From contig NW_026267104.1 of assembly GCF_014633365.1 (NCBI RefSeq), positions 6,260,587 through 6,324,586 on the forward strand: 64,000 bases of DNA, given 5' to 3'. The translations under genes were made by a program, and so were the position numbers. The notes beneath the pieces are model-generated. The model searched no databases. It was not told where the DNA came from and saw only the letters and a program-made list of their open reading frames with translations. Each line of letters starts with the position of its first letter. Position 1 is the first letter of the stretch. Below are positions 24,658 to 36,135 of the stretch, piece after piece. The DNA comes from Diospyros lotus (Eukaryota > Streptophyta > Magnoliopsida > Ericales > Ebenaceae).

Positions 24658-25899
24658 TATCCTAAATTGTCACATGTTATTAGGCATAATTTTTTCTTTT
24701 AATTTTTTTCTTCTCTCTCACGCTCTTTTTAGAGAATTTACCTTGTTAAACGCAATAACATAATAATTCACTCCAATATCTTTATAACGTGTAAATAAGA
24801 GTTTTTTTACAAATTTAGTCGTGATAGTTAACAATCACTATATAAGTAATACACAGTGAGCTTAGTTGTTGGTTGTGGTTAGTGGTAGTTATCACTAGCT
24901 AGTTAATGACCACGAAAGAGTGGTGTTCGTTTGTTAATGTACCTCTTTGCTTGTTGAACAATTATCAGATAAAATATCAATTTATGCATGATGTTGGTAA
25001 CTTAATTATATAGTATTGATTTGATTCCATGGGAAAGGTCTTCAAGTAGCTATCTTAACTGGACAATCACTATCGTATTTTTATTTTTTGCCCAAAGTTA
25101 AAGGCAGTGTTATTTTCGTATTTTAGTTTTTAATTTTAAATTTTAAATTTATTTTGAGTTTTGTGTTTTGAAATTTCTAAAAATGTATTATTTTTATCAT
25201 TTTAAAAAATTATTTTTCAAAATTAAAAATTGAAAAATGCATTTATTTTAAAATTTTGAGAAAAATTATTTTATGATATTTTATTCACAGAATTTGATTA
25301 TTCTTTAAATTGGAGTAGTTTAATGCTAGTATATTGTTAAATAATATATATATTTTGGATTTAGCGAATCTTGCAATTTTTTTTTCATTACAAAAAATAT
25401 AAATAAGAAATAAATTAACTTTGGCAAAAGATAAGAAATATAAAAGTAAAAATTAAAAATAAACTCAACGAGAATGAGAAAATGTGTTTGTTTGTGATAA
25501 ATAATATTATATAAAAATAATTCAATAGCAAATGGACTACGATTACAGGTTTAAGTAGTCATGATAGAAATAAATACGGTTCGGACACTAAATAATAAAA
25601 TAAATCGACATAATAATATACGACTCATTGATTAGTCATTTCACGTTAGCAGTACATTTCCATCCAGAATACACAAATGTGAACTTCATATGAAAATCAC
25701 ATGTTAACATCAAATTTTGTGTTATATTAGTTTTCTTTTCACGGAAAGATGTTTATCTTGATGCAGGTGCCTAAGTTGTAACATGTGTTCCATCTATTGT
25801 GCCTATGCAATCCTTAAAGTAAGGATATTTGCGCAAAATCTGCTCATGTATAACATTTTGATGTATGAGACAGATTATCTATGTGCCAAGTAAATAAAT
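24658..25899. other. AT-rich non-coding stretch
   Basis: No gene recognised. Low-complexity A/T tracts dominate. Confidence 0.4.
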
Positions 25900-26538
25900 T
25901 GTAATACCCCGAGAGCCCAGAGAAATCAGTATATATCGAGGATAGTATAAGAAATGAAACAATATCAGTTGAATACCTTTTGGGCTGAATGTTGGCAAAT
26001 AATTCTTAAGTTAAGTGTGTTTGACCTGGGATAATCCAAGAATGGGTGACCCACCTGGGAAGTTCGTGTAGGCTTATCAGGGTAAGTTGTTCTGGTTCTT
26101 CCTATCCCTCGATGCGGGATATTACAGGTGATATCAGAGCCGACCCTTGGCGAAGGCGGTTCGATTAGGGCGGTGAGTGGCGCCGAGGCTCGAGGGCCTG
26201 TATAAGGAGCGGTTTCTGGCAGGCTTCTAGGATGGCAGTCCCCAAGGAGAAAAGATCTGGGACCAGTTGTAAGGTCGCATGACGAGGGCATCATGTGCTT
26301 AAGGGGGGAGAATGTAATATCCCGAGAGCCTATAAAGGTTAGTATATATCGAGAATAGTATAAAAAAGGAAACAACACCAACTGAATACCTTTTGGGCTG
26401 AATGCAGGTAAAGAACTCCAGGGTTAAGCGTGCTTGAATTAGGGAAATCCAAGGATGGGTGATTCCGCTGGGAAGTTCGCCTAAGCCCATCAAGGTAAGT
26501 TGGTCCGGTCATTCCTATCGCTCAATCAGGATGTTACA
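25900..26538 (+). mobile_element. Complete Cassandra-type TRIM retrotransposon
   Basis: Two LTRs (25900-26126 and 26313-26538) start TGTAATA and end TTACA. The first is followed by a Met-tRNA primer-binding site (ATATCAGAGCC, about 26130-26140), and the second is preceded by a polypurine tract (AAGGGGGGAGAA). Each LTR contains a 5S rRNA-like segment with GTTAAGCGTGCTTG and GGATGGGTGA..CTGGGAAGT, the hallmark of Cassandra elements. Flanks TAAAT and TAAAC fit a 5-bp duplication with one change. The 186-bp interior encodes nothing, so movement depends on enzymes supplied in trans. Confidence 0.92.
26413..26482 (+). other. 5S rRNA-like domain inside the Cassandra 3' LTR
   Basis: Matches the central and 3' part of plant 5S rRNA, including the internal pol III control region (AACTCC..GTTAAGCGTGCTTG and GGATGGGTGATTCCGCTGGG). 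The copy in the 5' LTR (about 26002-26067) has several C-to-T changes in box A. These are element parts, not genuine 5S genes. Confidence 0.85.
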
Positions 26539-27803
26539 TAAACAACCCGTAAAACTTGTTTAAACCATTTGTGTATTGTGTTGTTAAACTGTTAAAACCT
26601 ATCATCAATAATACTGTATCATGTAGTGTGCCCTACAATTATTAGAAATATGGGCGGATTGATGTAAAGAAAAGTTATATTATATTTTACTATTATAAAT
26701 AAAAAAATAAGTATACAATAGTCCAGTAATAACCATCACAGTATTTTTTATAATTTGCTTTTTTTTTTTTTTTTTTACACTGATGATGTAAAGAAAGCAA
26801 ATATTGAGCAAATTGATGTTACACAACTTTCTATAAATCTCAGGCTAAGAACTACAATAATAGATTACAATATTAATTTTCGAGATCAAATTAGAAGAGT
26901 GTACTTGTAAAGAGATTTGTGTCAACCTCAAAATCAAGACGATTCATTCCAGCTTAATTCAATGAATTTGATTATTTGTTGGAATATAGTATACGCAAAT
27001 ATGTTGCATTTTACTTATACTGTTATCTTTTTAAAACAAATAAAGGGGAACAAGGACGTGGTGATTCTTTTATGAAAAAAGAGTTTAGAAATTTTTTTTT
27101 TTTTAAAATATAGATTTTAAGTTCATGTTGGAGATGTCAACAGTGCACATAATTAAATTTGAAACAATTGTGAAATCTTAATGAATCAAGAGCAAAATAT
27201 TGAGATAGCTTTCTTTAGATAGTTAAAACAAACACTATGTGATTATCGAATTCATTTGAATGCATCAATTAATTGTGTTTGACTCCTTCTACAGTAAGGA
27301 CTAGCCTTTTGTGGTTATGACGAGTCTAAATTCTTGAACAATTTCAATTTTTAGTATGAAAAGTCGTAAGGAACAATTGTAAATTTTTTTATATTTTAAT
27401 ATTATCATTATTATCTTATTTTTAAAATTATATTTTTTATATTTAAGTTCGCCCCTACTTAATCAAAATTCTGGTTCCGCCTCTAATTAGAAACATAGCA
27501 ATGCCCTTCTCGACGCTTATTTTTTTCCCATCTTTCAACAGTTACTTTTGTTTCAAAGTATCACAAAAATTTATGAACACATGTTTCTACATACAAAAAT
27601 TACGATAGTACATGTTTGAATGTCCATTCAGAATTTTTAGCATGTACATTTTCTGGTAAATAACGATGTTCTACAAGGTATCATGTCGATGACACTTCTT
27701 TTGTTGGCTGCAAAGCAATTATCATTAAATTTTCAAAATTTGCATCAAAATCATTCATAAATAAAAAATCATTATCGACGTTCAAAATTAATCGACCGTG
27801 ATT
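26539..27803. other. AT-rich non-coding stretch
   Basis: No gene recognised. Poly(T)/poly(A) tracts occur near 26761 and 27092. The GTTCGCCCCTACTTAATC..CCGCCTC segment near 27450 looks like a transposon end. Confidence 0.35.
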
Positions 27804-28370
27804 TGTAGGCCCGCAATGAGAAAATAAGCCAAAATGCAAAGAGGATAAACAAACTAGAACGTACACGGGAAGTTTTTACGTGGTTCAAGCAAAATGATAC
27901 ATACTCCACGACTGTTCTTTAGGTATTCAGACAGAGTAACAATATATCATTCCCTTATCCCTCACCTTTACAATGGTGTTTTGACCTCTATTTATAGTGT
28001 TGTGTATTTACAATTTACGTAAAATCCAAACAAATATTATAATATTATGGAGACAAGATGTCATTATTGATTCTATAAAATCGAGAATGAGATCCATATT
28101 ACCAAGGATCTAGTTTGCCTTAGATAAAGTATGTGGGTCTCGGCCTTCGGTTGTTCAGCGATTTTGTTGTTTGTGAACTGAAGGATTAGGCCAGCGAGTT
28201 GGGAGCATCGCTGGGAGCTAGTTTGATTCCGCAATCTGAGCTCGGGTCTCTGTGACATGCAACCTTGTTCTGACGAACTTGGCCTTGACCCTATTGGGCT
28301 TTTGACGATTGGACCGATCTACTGGGTCGTGCCTAGCCCATAAAGAGTGGTGCGAGAAATATCCATAACA
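27804..28370 (-). mobile_element. Probable solo LTR, reverse orientation
   Basis: Read on the - strand, it starts TGTTATGGATATTTCTCGCA and ends GCGGGCCTACA, the TG..CA pattern of an LTR. A TATA box (CTATAAATAGAGG) lies in the middle on that strand. No matching 5-bp duplication and no second LTR were found, so the boundaries are tentative. Copia-like from general appearance only. Confidence 0.5.
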
Positions 28371-28740
28371 ATCATCATCTCTCGAATCTTCATCAATCGA
28401 ATTATTAGTACTCACATTACCAACTACATTTGATCCAGTTGACATACTATGCATAAATATGCTCATAATCATCATCAATACTCATATCAATCATCATTTA
28501 TTATAATCAATGTAAATAAATAATTAGTGAACTCCAACTCATTGATTAAAATAAAACAAGCATTCAATTCTAGATAAATTCAACATCAAGCGGTTCCACT
28601 TGAAACACAGTTCTATAACCATCAACTTCAAACTATAAAAATAAAACAGTACTTCAAGCCAATGTAAGAAAACACAATACTTCGAGCTACAATATCACAA
28701 ATGAAAATAAGACGTTATTAGAAAATACGCAATCAACCAA

Positions 28741-29735
28741 CTAAACCAAATAAGTTCCAAGATAGGTCTTATCATAATTTTTGGCATCTTCACAAATGAC
28801 ACTTTGAAATCTGGATCCTTAAAAGCCTTTTATCGTTTTCATATAAATCTCATTAGACACGTCTTCCATATTATTTAAGATGTCTAAGCAAACCACATTT
28901 GAATAAGGATCCAGACTAGTAGTTTCACTATCTAATTGATTACATGATTTTCCTTGGATCTTTGCAAGCTTTTCTTATAGGTAAAGTGTCATAAGTTCAG
29001 TTTCTTTGGTGCTCATACTAAATGTAGATGACCACTGCGCCATGCAAGTATCGAGTTTATCACCATCGGCTTTTGCTAGATGAACCAATTTCTTCACATC
29101 GACAAGTATTTGTAACTTCATCATCATTCTTCACATGTACATGAACTTCTCTGTTCAAAAAAATCATCTTCTAGCTACATTTCTGCCTCTGATGTTGGAG
29201 TAAACTGAGTGAAAGTATTGCCTAATCCTCCAATAGTTGTACTCCCACTTAATATTTGTCCAAAAGTTTCATAGTACTTACATCATTCCTTCTTGAATAT
29301 TTTGTACTCAGACTAGTTAATCTACAATAATAAAAATAAGATACGTTATCATATTGTATAACAAAAAGGGATAAGATTGATATGATAAAAAATAATTGTG
29401 AAAATATTTTTTAATAAAGATATATATTATATAGAAGTGTTGTTAAACTTTCTCTGCAGCATTAACTTGGTTGGTATTTCGATTCCATTTAACATTTGTA
29501 TGTCCTAAAAGTTCAGAGAACAAACGATGTACCTTACGTAAACGGTTCCACTTCCCTTTTAATATATTTATGTCGTAATTCGTTTTTGTGACAACAATCA
29601 TGGCTTGATTGATTTTGCCTTATTTGTCTTTCATGAATGTAGAACATTGCAATATCCCTTATCTCACATTCTTGTAAAGAATTTTGATAAAAACATGCTC
29701 GTTCTCGTCGGACCACGACATTAGTTTTTTAGTCT
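28741..29735 (-). pseudogene. Decayed Myb/SANT-like DNA-binding protein gene
   Basis: On the - strand, from about 29735, the frame reads MSWSDENEHVFIKILYKNV and then a TNYDI..LKGKWNRLRK segment. After an AT-rich intron-like gap (about 29325-29430), it resumes with CKYYETFGQILSGSTTIGG and later EIYMKTIKAFKDPDFKVSF. These match the Myb/SANT-like family (L10-interacting MYB type), which in plants occurs both as host genes and as partners of PIF/Harbinger transposases. Several in-frame stops and small frame changes break it. No transposase was found beside it. Origin as a transposon component is inference. Confidence 0.6.
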
Positions 29736-32071
29736 TACCTCTATGACCACCTATGTTCTATATTGAAAATAATTAAAAATATGAAGTCAACATGAAAAAT
29801 GTACTCCAACTTACCAAAATATACTCCACACAATATGAAAAATAATTCAAGATCATAATTTGATAGACCCACCCTGAAAGAAAAGGGAAACAAAAACAAA
29901 CATAAGAACAAATAAAAAAAAAATGCAATGCTAATAGCAAAAAGTAAATAGGTAGTAATAATACAAAAAATAGAATCAATGTTACCACGACCTATATCAT
30001 TCCATATGTTCCTTTCATAATTGGATTGGGCTCCCACTACCCTCAAAATCTTTGCTTTTTTATTTTACTCCAAATCCACCACATAAAAACAAAAACAATT
30101 GGATAATCCCTAAACTTGTCTTACAACAACCCAATTTATCATACCAACCAAAAAAAAATCCACTGAAACCCATGCATCATTATCCCAAAGTGGCACCAAA
30201 CCAAAATTACCACCAATAAACGAATCACATTTTTTTAGTACTCTGCATCCCATAAAATAAGAATCACATCTATCATACCACCAATCAGACTCAATCAACC
30301 TAATAATCTTTCCAAACACCTCTAAAAGAATCAAGGAACTCATTACAATTTTGAAATCCAAAACCTTATTTCGGGTCACCACAAATCCAAATTAAACCAT
30401 CAAATTAGAAATAAAAATAAAAAATCAGACCTAATTTGAGAAGTAAAAGTCTTAAACCTAAAGAGGAAGAGTCGCTGAAGAGGAAAAGCAATAGGAGGAA
30501 TAGACGTTGTGGTAGATCTGGAAAAGGAGAATGGCGAGGCGAGGATAACAATGGTGGCTGAAGGAAGACGAAGATGGTCGTTCGGCAGTTGGAGGCGATG
30601 AATCTGGGTTGCTGGAGGATGACAACGATGGTTGTTCGACAGTGGTGGCTGGAAGAGGGCGAATGACGGTGGTCAAATGGGGTCAATCTAAGTTGCTGGA
30701 AGAGGCAACAAATCTAGGTTGTTTTTTGAGGACAACGATGACTGTTCAGCGACTGTGGCTCGAGGATGACGTACGACGATGGTTGAATGGGGCTAATTTG
30801 AGTTGCTAGTTGACGACGATAGTGTTCTCTACAGCCAAAACAATAGGGGCTGAACTGGAAGAAAATAAGAGAATATAAAAGAGAGGAGAATACAGAAGCG
30901 ACAATAGACTTTTTTCGTGTTTTGAGTTTTTTTAGCGTGTTCTGGTTGAAAATGGTCAAAACACTTTTTTGGTGTTTTGGGTTTTCTTTATAAAATTTTT
31001 ATTTGTTTTCGAAAATGCATTTTTGAAAATATGAAAGTAAACACGTTTTATTATTTGTAAAAATTGAAAATGAACCAAAAATAACAAAAAGAACAGTCCC
31101 TAAGTAAATACCCTAATCCCAAAATACATGCATAATATTGTTTATCTATACATTAATTTTGCATCAATAATTAATTACTTGTTAAATAAATACAACTAAA
31201 AAATGTCAATTTGAATTGAAAATTTTTTAATAGGACATTTAAATATGAGAATGGGTAGGTCTACGAGAGACTGACCATCCTAAAAATCGATGATCAAATG
31301 TTAAGAGACCTATTGATCTCCTTTAGAGGTCGTGAAGTCAGGAGACTTATATTGGAGAACTATTTATGACCTTTAGAAAGTTTAAGTTGTTGCGTGATTT
31401 TTTTTTTTGATCAGGGGATCTTCAAACAAAACGCAAATAACATAACTCTAATATTCAAAAATTCTTTTAAGAATTATGCAAAAATAATAAATATTATTCA
31501 TAAAAATCATAATCTTAGTGGATTTCAAAATATTATAATAGACATTCTCTTGAAAAATCATAATTCTAATGAATTTTAGAAAACTCTATGCTCTTTTATA
31601 AATTGGTGAGTTCTCATTCTAAAAAAAGATACATTTTTTATACTAATTTTAATACGACATTTGAATCTTTAGTGTTTAATTTAAATATCAAAGTGTTTGC
31701 AGAGAATTATCTTGTGCATTCGGATCATTTTTTTTCTTACAAAGTTAAAACATTTTAACAATGATATTTTTAGATAATAAATTTATTATTGTATTAAAAC
31801 AACAATAATACCTAATAAATAACTACCCTTATATAATTTTTTAAAAATAATTAACTAATTTGACCAAAATATAAGAACAAGTCTAAGCTATTCACCCCTT
31901 TTTTTTATAATCAAACACTGTAATACGTTCACAGTAAATCAATAGTTATAAATCTAAATAGTTGCCAAAATCAACCGACAGGCTACAGCCACCAACCAAT
32001 GTACAAAACAGACAGTAACCCACTCGCATCAATTTCCAACGGGGCCACATCTTTAGAGCTCAATCAGGAGT
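29736..32071. other. Non-coding stretch with transposon-like sequence
   Basis: No supported gene. 30440-30860 is a GC-richer segment with repeated GACAACGATGGTTGTTCG-like units, open on both strands by chance. 30900-31100 has AT-rich terminal-repeat-like sequence (AACAGTCCCTAAG end). Likely one or two dead DNA transposons. Confidence 0.4.
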
Positions 32072-32364
32072 GTCCACGTGTCCAATCACAGCCAATCACT
32101 TTTGCTTCGGTAAACCGGGAACTCATTGTTTATTTACCCCCAAAGCATCAAGAATCAGAGCCACGCTCACATCAGGGAGTGACCCACGCGCCTATCGAGC
32201 CAATGCAGGACATCCACGTGACCCAATCACAATAAATCGCTTTTGCTTCCTTTGGATGCTCCCGTAGACTGCCAGCAAGCCCTTCGCTTATCTGTTAATT
32301 ATAAAATGGCGCCTTCTGATTCGTCAAAACCCTTTTCCCTCTCGTTTCCATCATATCTATAAAA
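32072..32364 (+). promoter_or_regulatory. BAG gene promoter with duplicated G-box/CCAAT modules and TATA box
   Basis: A module with CCACGTG, CCAATCACA and CTTTTGCTTC appears twice, at about 32073-32107 and 32214-32250. CCACGTG is a G-box core (bZIP/bHLH site), and CCAAT is an NF-Y site. TATAAAA lies at 32358-32364, about 100 bases before the ATG. Light, ABA or stress control is plausible from the G-boxes but unproven. Confidence 0.6.
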
Positions 32365-32462
32365 CCCCGCAACTTGTATGTGTCGGCAGCAAAAAGCGTA
32401 GATTTTCCTGGAAAATCACTTGTCCGGAGTTTCAATTTTCCTGGAAAGTAGTATAGGAGAAG

Positions 32463-35222
32463 ATGATTAAGAGGAAGTTGAATTTCAGCCGCGGGACGAC
32501 CGACAGTTCTGATACGACGATGTCGAGGGAGGAAGGGATTGAGTGGGAGATGCGGCCTGGCGGGATGCTGGTCCAGAAGAGGACCGATAATTCGGACTCT
32601 CCAGCTCCGAATTTGCGGCTTCGCGTCGCCTACGGTGCTGTCCGGTACGAGATCTTCGCCGGTTCTCAAGCGACATTTGGTGAGTTTCGCAGATCTACGT
32701 GTTTTGACTCTGTGTCATGGAGTGAATGTATAGATATACGAGCAGATGTTCTCGCATGCTTCGTAAATTAGAAAGAAAATTCCATGAGAATTATGTAGGC
32801 ACTTCTATTTTGATCCGGAACATCTATTCTATAACATTTTGGAAACCTATTTATACGTAACGTGCTAGTGTGAGAATCCTTCGACGGTGGTATTTCATAT
32901 CATGATATTGTTTTTGTTTATTTTTTGGAGGAAGAGAGTTGATTAGAATATAATTTGTCGAGATTCACTTGTTTTTCTTTTTTACTTTTCTACGTGTTCT
33001 CGTTAAGCAAACAGAGCCATGAACGTCCCTATATAACGTTTGCTTTTGCACATTATTCTTGCATTTTCTGGGCACGCAAATAGCCGTCTTTTAAGAAGCG
33101 TGGGGCGTAAAATCGTGAAATTGCAGGAGAATTGAAGAAGCTTCTGGAAGCGGAGAGCGGGTTACAACCGGCTGAACAGAGGCTAATTTTTCGAGGGAAA
33201 GAGAGGGAAAATGGGGAGTACTTGGACATGTGTGGAGTCAAAGACCGATCAAAAGTCATACTAATCGAGGATCCATCTAGCCGGGAGAGAAGACTGATCG
33301 AGATGCGACAGAACGCGAAGATCCAAGCCGCATATAGCAAGATCAACGACGTCTCCGTCGAAGTCGACAAGCTTACGGGGCAGGTGAGAAACACTCGTAA
33401 CTGGAACCTTTTATTTCTGGCCGCCGATTAGGCTGAGTGCAATTTTGTTCACCCCTTTTAACGGGGTGAAAAAAGCAACGGAACGACATTAAAATATTGA
33501 TTGTCGTTTCGTTACTTTTTCACCTTCGCAAAAATTGTGAGGGTGATGTTCACCCGTTGAAGGGGTGAACAAAATCGCACTCGATTAGGCTAATTACTTT
33601 TAGTCAAGCGGTAGTGTTGAGGGAGTGCGATTTTGTTCACCCTTTTAACGGGGTGAATATCACCCTCACACTTGTGAAAAAGTAACGGAACGATAATTAT
33701 CCCACTATATATCGTTTCGTTGTTTTTCTCACCCTCACAAAAAGTGTGAAGGTGATGTTGACCCCGTTAAAGGGGTGAACAAAATTGCACTCGTGTTGAG
33801 GGAGCGGAGAACATTAGTAGGGCAATTGTCAGAACAGCTGGCCGTGATTAGATGTGACATCACCGCAATGTCATCCTTATAGACGTAGAATCTGGGCCGT
33901 TGCTGCGTTTCTAAGTGGGACCGTTGGTTGGGTTAACTCTAGAACATATTTTTTATTAAAAAGACATAGTTGTCACTTTTCCTCTTAGTCAATGATTTGT
34001 TGTCATGATAGATAAGAAGAGTAAATAATTAATATATTGGTGTCATTACATTTCTTGATTAAAAATGTATTCATCAATTTATTTTTCAATCATTAACATA
34101 TTCCCTCAAATGAATCAAATCCTTGATTGTAAACACTTAAGTATTATTGTCGACACCTCACAAAAATATCCTACTTTTCATTTTTCTTGTTTTGTTATTT
34201 TAGCAACAAAGTGTTAAAAAATTTTCAGCACGACAATCCATATTTTACAGAAATAAATTTCGGGGACCAATCAATATTTCTTATGGGGGTTGTTAGTTCT
34301 CCTTTATTTTCATTGTGTACGGTATGTAAAATTATTATAGAAACTTCAAAAATTCATTTGTTTTTGTTTACTTTTTATTTGGTATGGCAACCAGCAGAAA
34401 GATTCTTAGATAAATATATGTTTAAATTTTAAATAATTTATTTATGTTAATTCTTCACCAATCCAAACTCAAAAAATCAAATGACTTTTAAGTGTTTGCA
34501 ATCTAGTTAAACAACTCAAATGTCAACATTTGAGAGGGTTCGCATTGTCACTTTCTTCATGGTTTATTGTTGGTTAATGATATTTATCATAATTATTTGA
34601 TTTTTTTTTTTTATATATTGTCCATATTTTCTCCACAGGTCTCTGCAATCGAAAAATCAATAGCAACAGGGAATAAGGTAGCAGAAGTTCAGATAACTAC
34701 ATTGATAGAGATGCTAATGAGACTAGCTGTGAAGCTTGATAGCATTCCTGCAGAGGGAGATGCATCTCTTCAGAAGAATTTGCAGGTATCATCCTCATGT
34801 TCTAAGTGCCATTATCCTATCCCTCATCCCATTATTGCTAAAACCGCCAAACATAGATTAGATGAACATACAGCATTGCTCTGTTTTTAACTATTTTATT
34901 GTTTTCAATAATATTTTAGCAAGTAAATGCTTTTATAACTAATCTTCATGGTTTGGTGACATGATAAAAAGTTATAATTGTCTTTGATACGTCTAAAATT
35001 CAAGCCCCTATATAAATGAAGACGACGTGATTATATTTATTTATTTATTTAATTTTGCAGGGAATGAGAGTGCAGAAGTGTGTTGAAACACTAGATGTCT
35101 TAAAGGTATCAAATGCAAGAATAAAGCCTGTAATCGTGACAACGAAGTGGGAGACCTTTGATCCTCCTCCTCCTCCTCCTCCTCCTCCAGCCTCAACTCA
35201 CTGGGAACTCTTCGATTCATGA
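32463..35222 (+). CDS. BAG-family co-chaperone with ubiquitin-like domain
   Basis: Exons 32463-32679, 33127-33383, 34639-34785 and 35061-35222 join into 260 residues with canonical GT..AG junctions. The N-terminal motif EWEMRPGGMLVQKR is typical of plant BAG1-4. A ubiquitin-like domain spans about 50-121 (VAYGAVRYEIF..GELKKLLEAESGL..QRLIFRGKERE). The BAG domain spans about 135-220 (VSVEVDKLTGQVSAIEKSI..LIEMLMRLAVKLDSI..VQKCVETLDVLK). A run of nine prolines (CCT repeat) sits before the C-terminus HWELFDS. BAG domains bind the Hsc70/Hsp70 ATPase domain and act as nucleotide-exchange factors in protein quality control and stress responses. The gene is intact. Intron 2 carries two small transposons. 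Length is close to Arabidopsis BAG4, but I cannot decide the exact paralogue. Confidence 0.92.
33435..33582. mobile_element. Mutator-type MITE 1 in BAG intron 2, perfect 9-bp duplication
   Basis: The 148-bp element has termini GAGTGCAATTTTGTTCACCC and GGGTGAACAAAATCGCACTC, inverted repeats with one mismatch. It is flanked by GATTAGGCT on both sides (33426-33434 and 33583-33591). A 9-bp duplication points to Mutator-like transposition. Confidence 0.93.
33623..33792. mobile_element. Mutator-type MITE 2 in BAG intron 2, perfect 9-bp duplication
   Basis: The 170-bp element has the same termini as MITE 1 (GAGTGCGATTTTGTTCACCC and its near-complement) and lies 40 bp downstream of it. It is flanked by GTGTTGAGG at 33614-33622 and 33793-33801. 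Two independent insertions of one family. Confidence 0.93.
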
Positions 35223-35929
35223 TGTTATTCGACCCACTTTCGTTTTATTCAATATTCATCAAATTTTTGTGTTTAGCTGGAGGCATCAGCTACATAAAAG
35301 GAGGTATTCTTGCTCCTGCTTAACGGTCTCTCCTCCACCAGTAGTCACCAACTTGCCAATAATCATTGGTTACCATCTAATTAAAAGTTCATGTTTTGTC
35401 CAATGCTTTGATATGCGAAAATGATGTACTTACAAGCTTTTAACCTACAAATATTATTTAGTGTAATATAATTGATATGGGCAAAAAAGTATGTATTTAA
35501 TATTCAACTGTCACATGTCAAAATTGTCACGTGAATACTAAAGATATCAAATTAACTCTTAAGCAGAAATGCCAAAAATAAATTTATTATGGAACTAGTT
35601 GAATCAAATTAAAAATTGCTTTAGAAAGTATTTTGTAATTTTAATGTATTATATATAATTAGATTATCAGTTATTTTTGTATTATAGTTTAAAATTTCTG
35701 AATTAAATTTATAATTTACTAATAAATATTTATAATTTACTTTGATTCCAAATTTATTGAATAAAATATTATAAAATAATATTTTTTAAAATAAATGTGT
35801 TTTTCATTTTTTATTTTGAAAAAAAATACATTTTTAGTAATTTTAAAATAGACGCTTAAAACATAAAATTTAAACATAAAAAAATACCACTTTAATTTTT
35901 TTTTAAAATAAAAATATTATTTGTTGACA
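35223..35929. other. BAG 3' flank
   Basis: 3' UTR followed by AT-rich sequence; no gene recognised. Confidence 0.4.
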
Positions 35930-36135
35930 ATGTTTGTTGCACGCACCATTTATACAATCAAAGTTGATGTATTATATATATTAATTTTAGTCAGTGTTAT
36001 AAACACTATCGTAGTCTTGTTTTAATAAACATACAATATATTAAAATTAAATGTATAAATCGCACGGATAAATAACATTTTTGTTCTCAATGTAAAGGAG
36101 ATTTGAAGGGCAAATTGGGAATATAAAATGTTGTG
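35930..36135 (+). repeat. Upstream region of PPR copy 1, duplicated at 52770-52995
   Basis: Collinear with 52770-52995 (shared GCACCATTTATACAATCAAA-like, TAGTCAGTGTTATAAACACT and GTAAAGGAGATTTGAAGG stretches). This is the ancestral PPR promoter and flank. At 36121 it reads ATATAAAATGTTGTGAG without interruption, so it preserves the empty site of the Mutator-like element at 52996-62683. Confidence 0.9.

Noticed and set aside
25979..26067. Genuine 5S rRNA gene
   Set aside because: Lacks the 5' part of 5S rRNA, sits inside an LTR and is repeated in the second LTR, so it is part of a Cassandra element.
25965..26493. - strand ORFs across the Cassandra element
   Set aside because: Antisense to LTR and 5S-like sequence; no coding meaning.
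30405..30809. Ser/Pro-rich - strand and Asp/Gly-rich + strand ORFs
   Set aside because: GC-richer repeat within dead transposon sequence, open on both strands.
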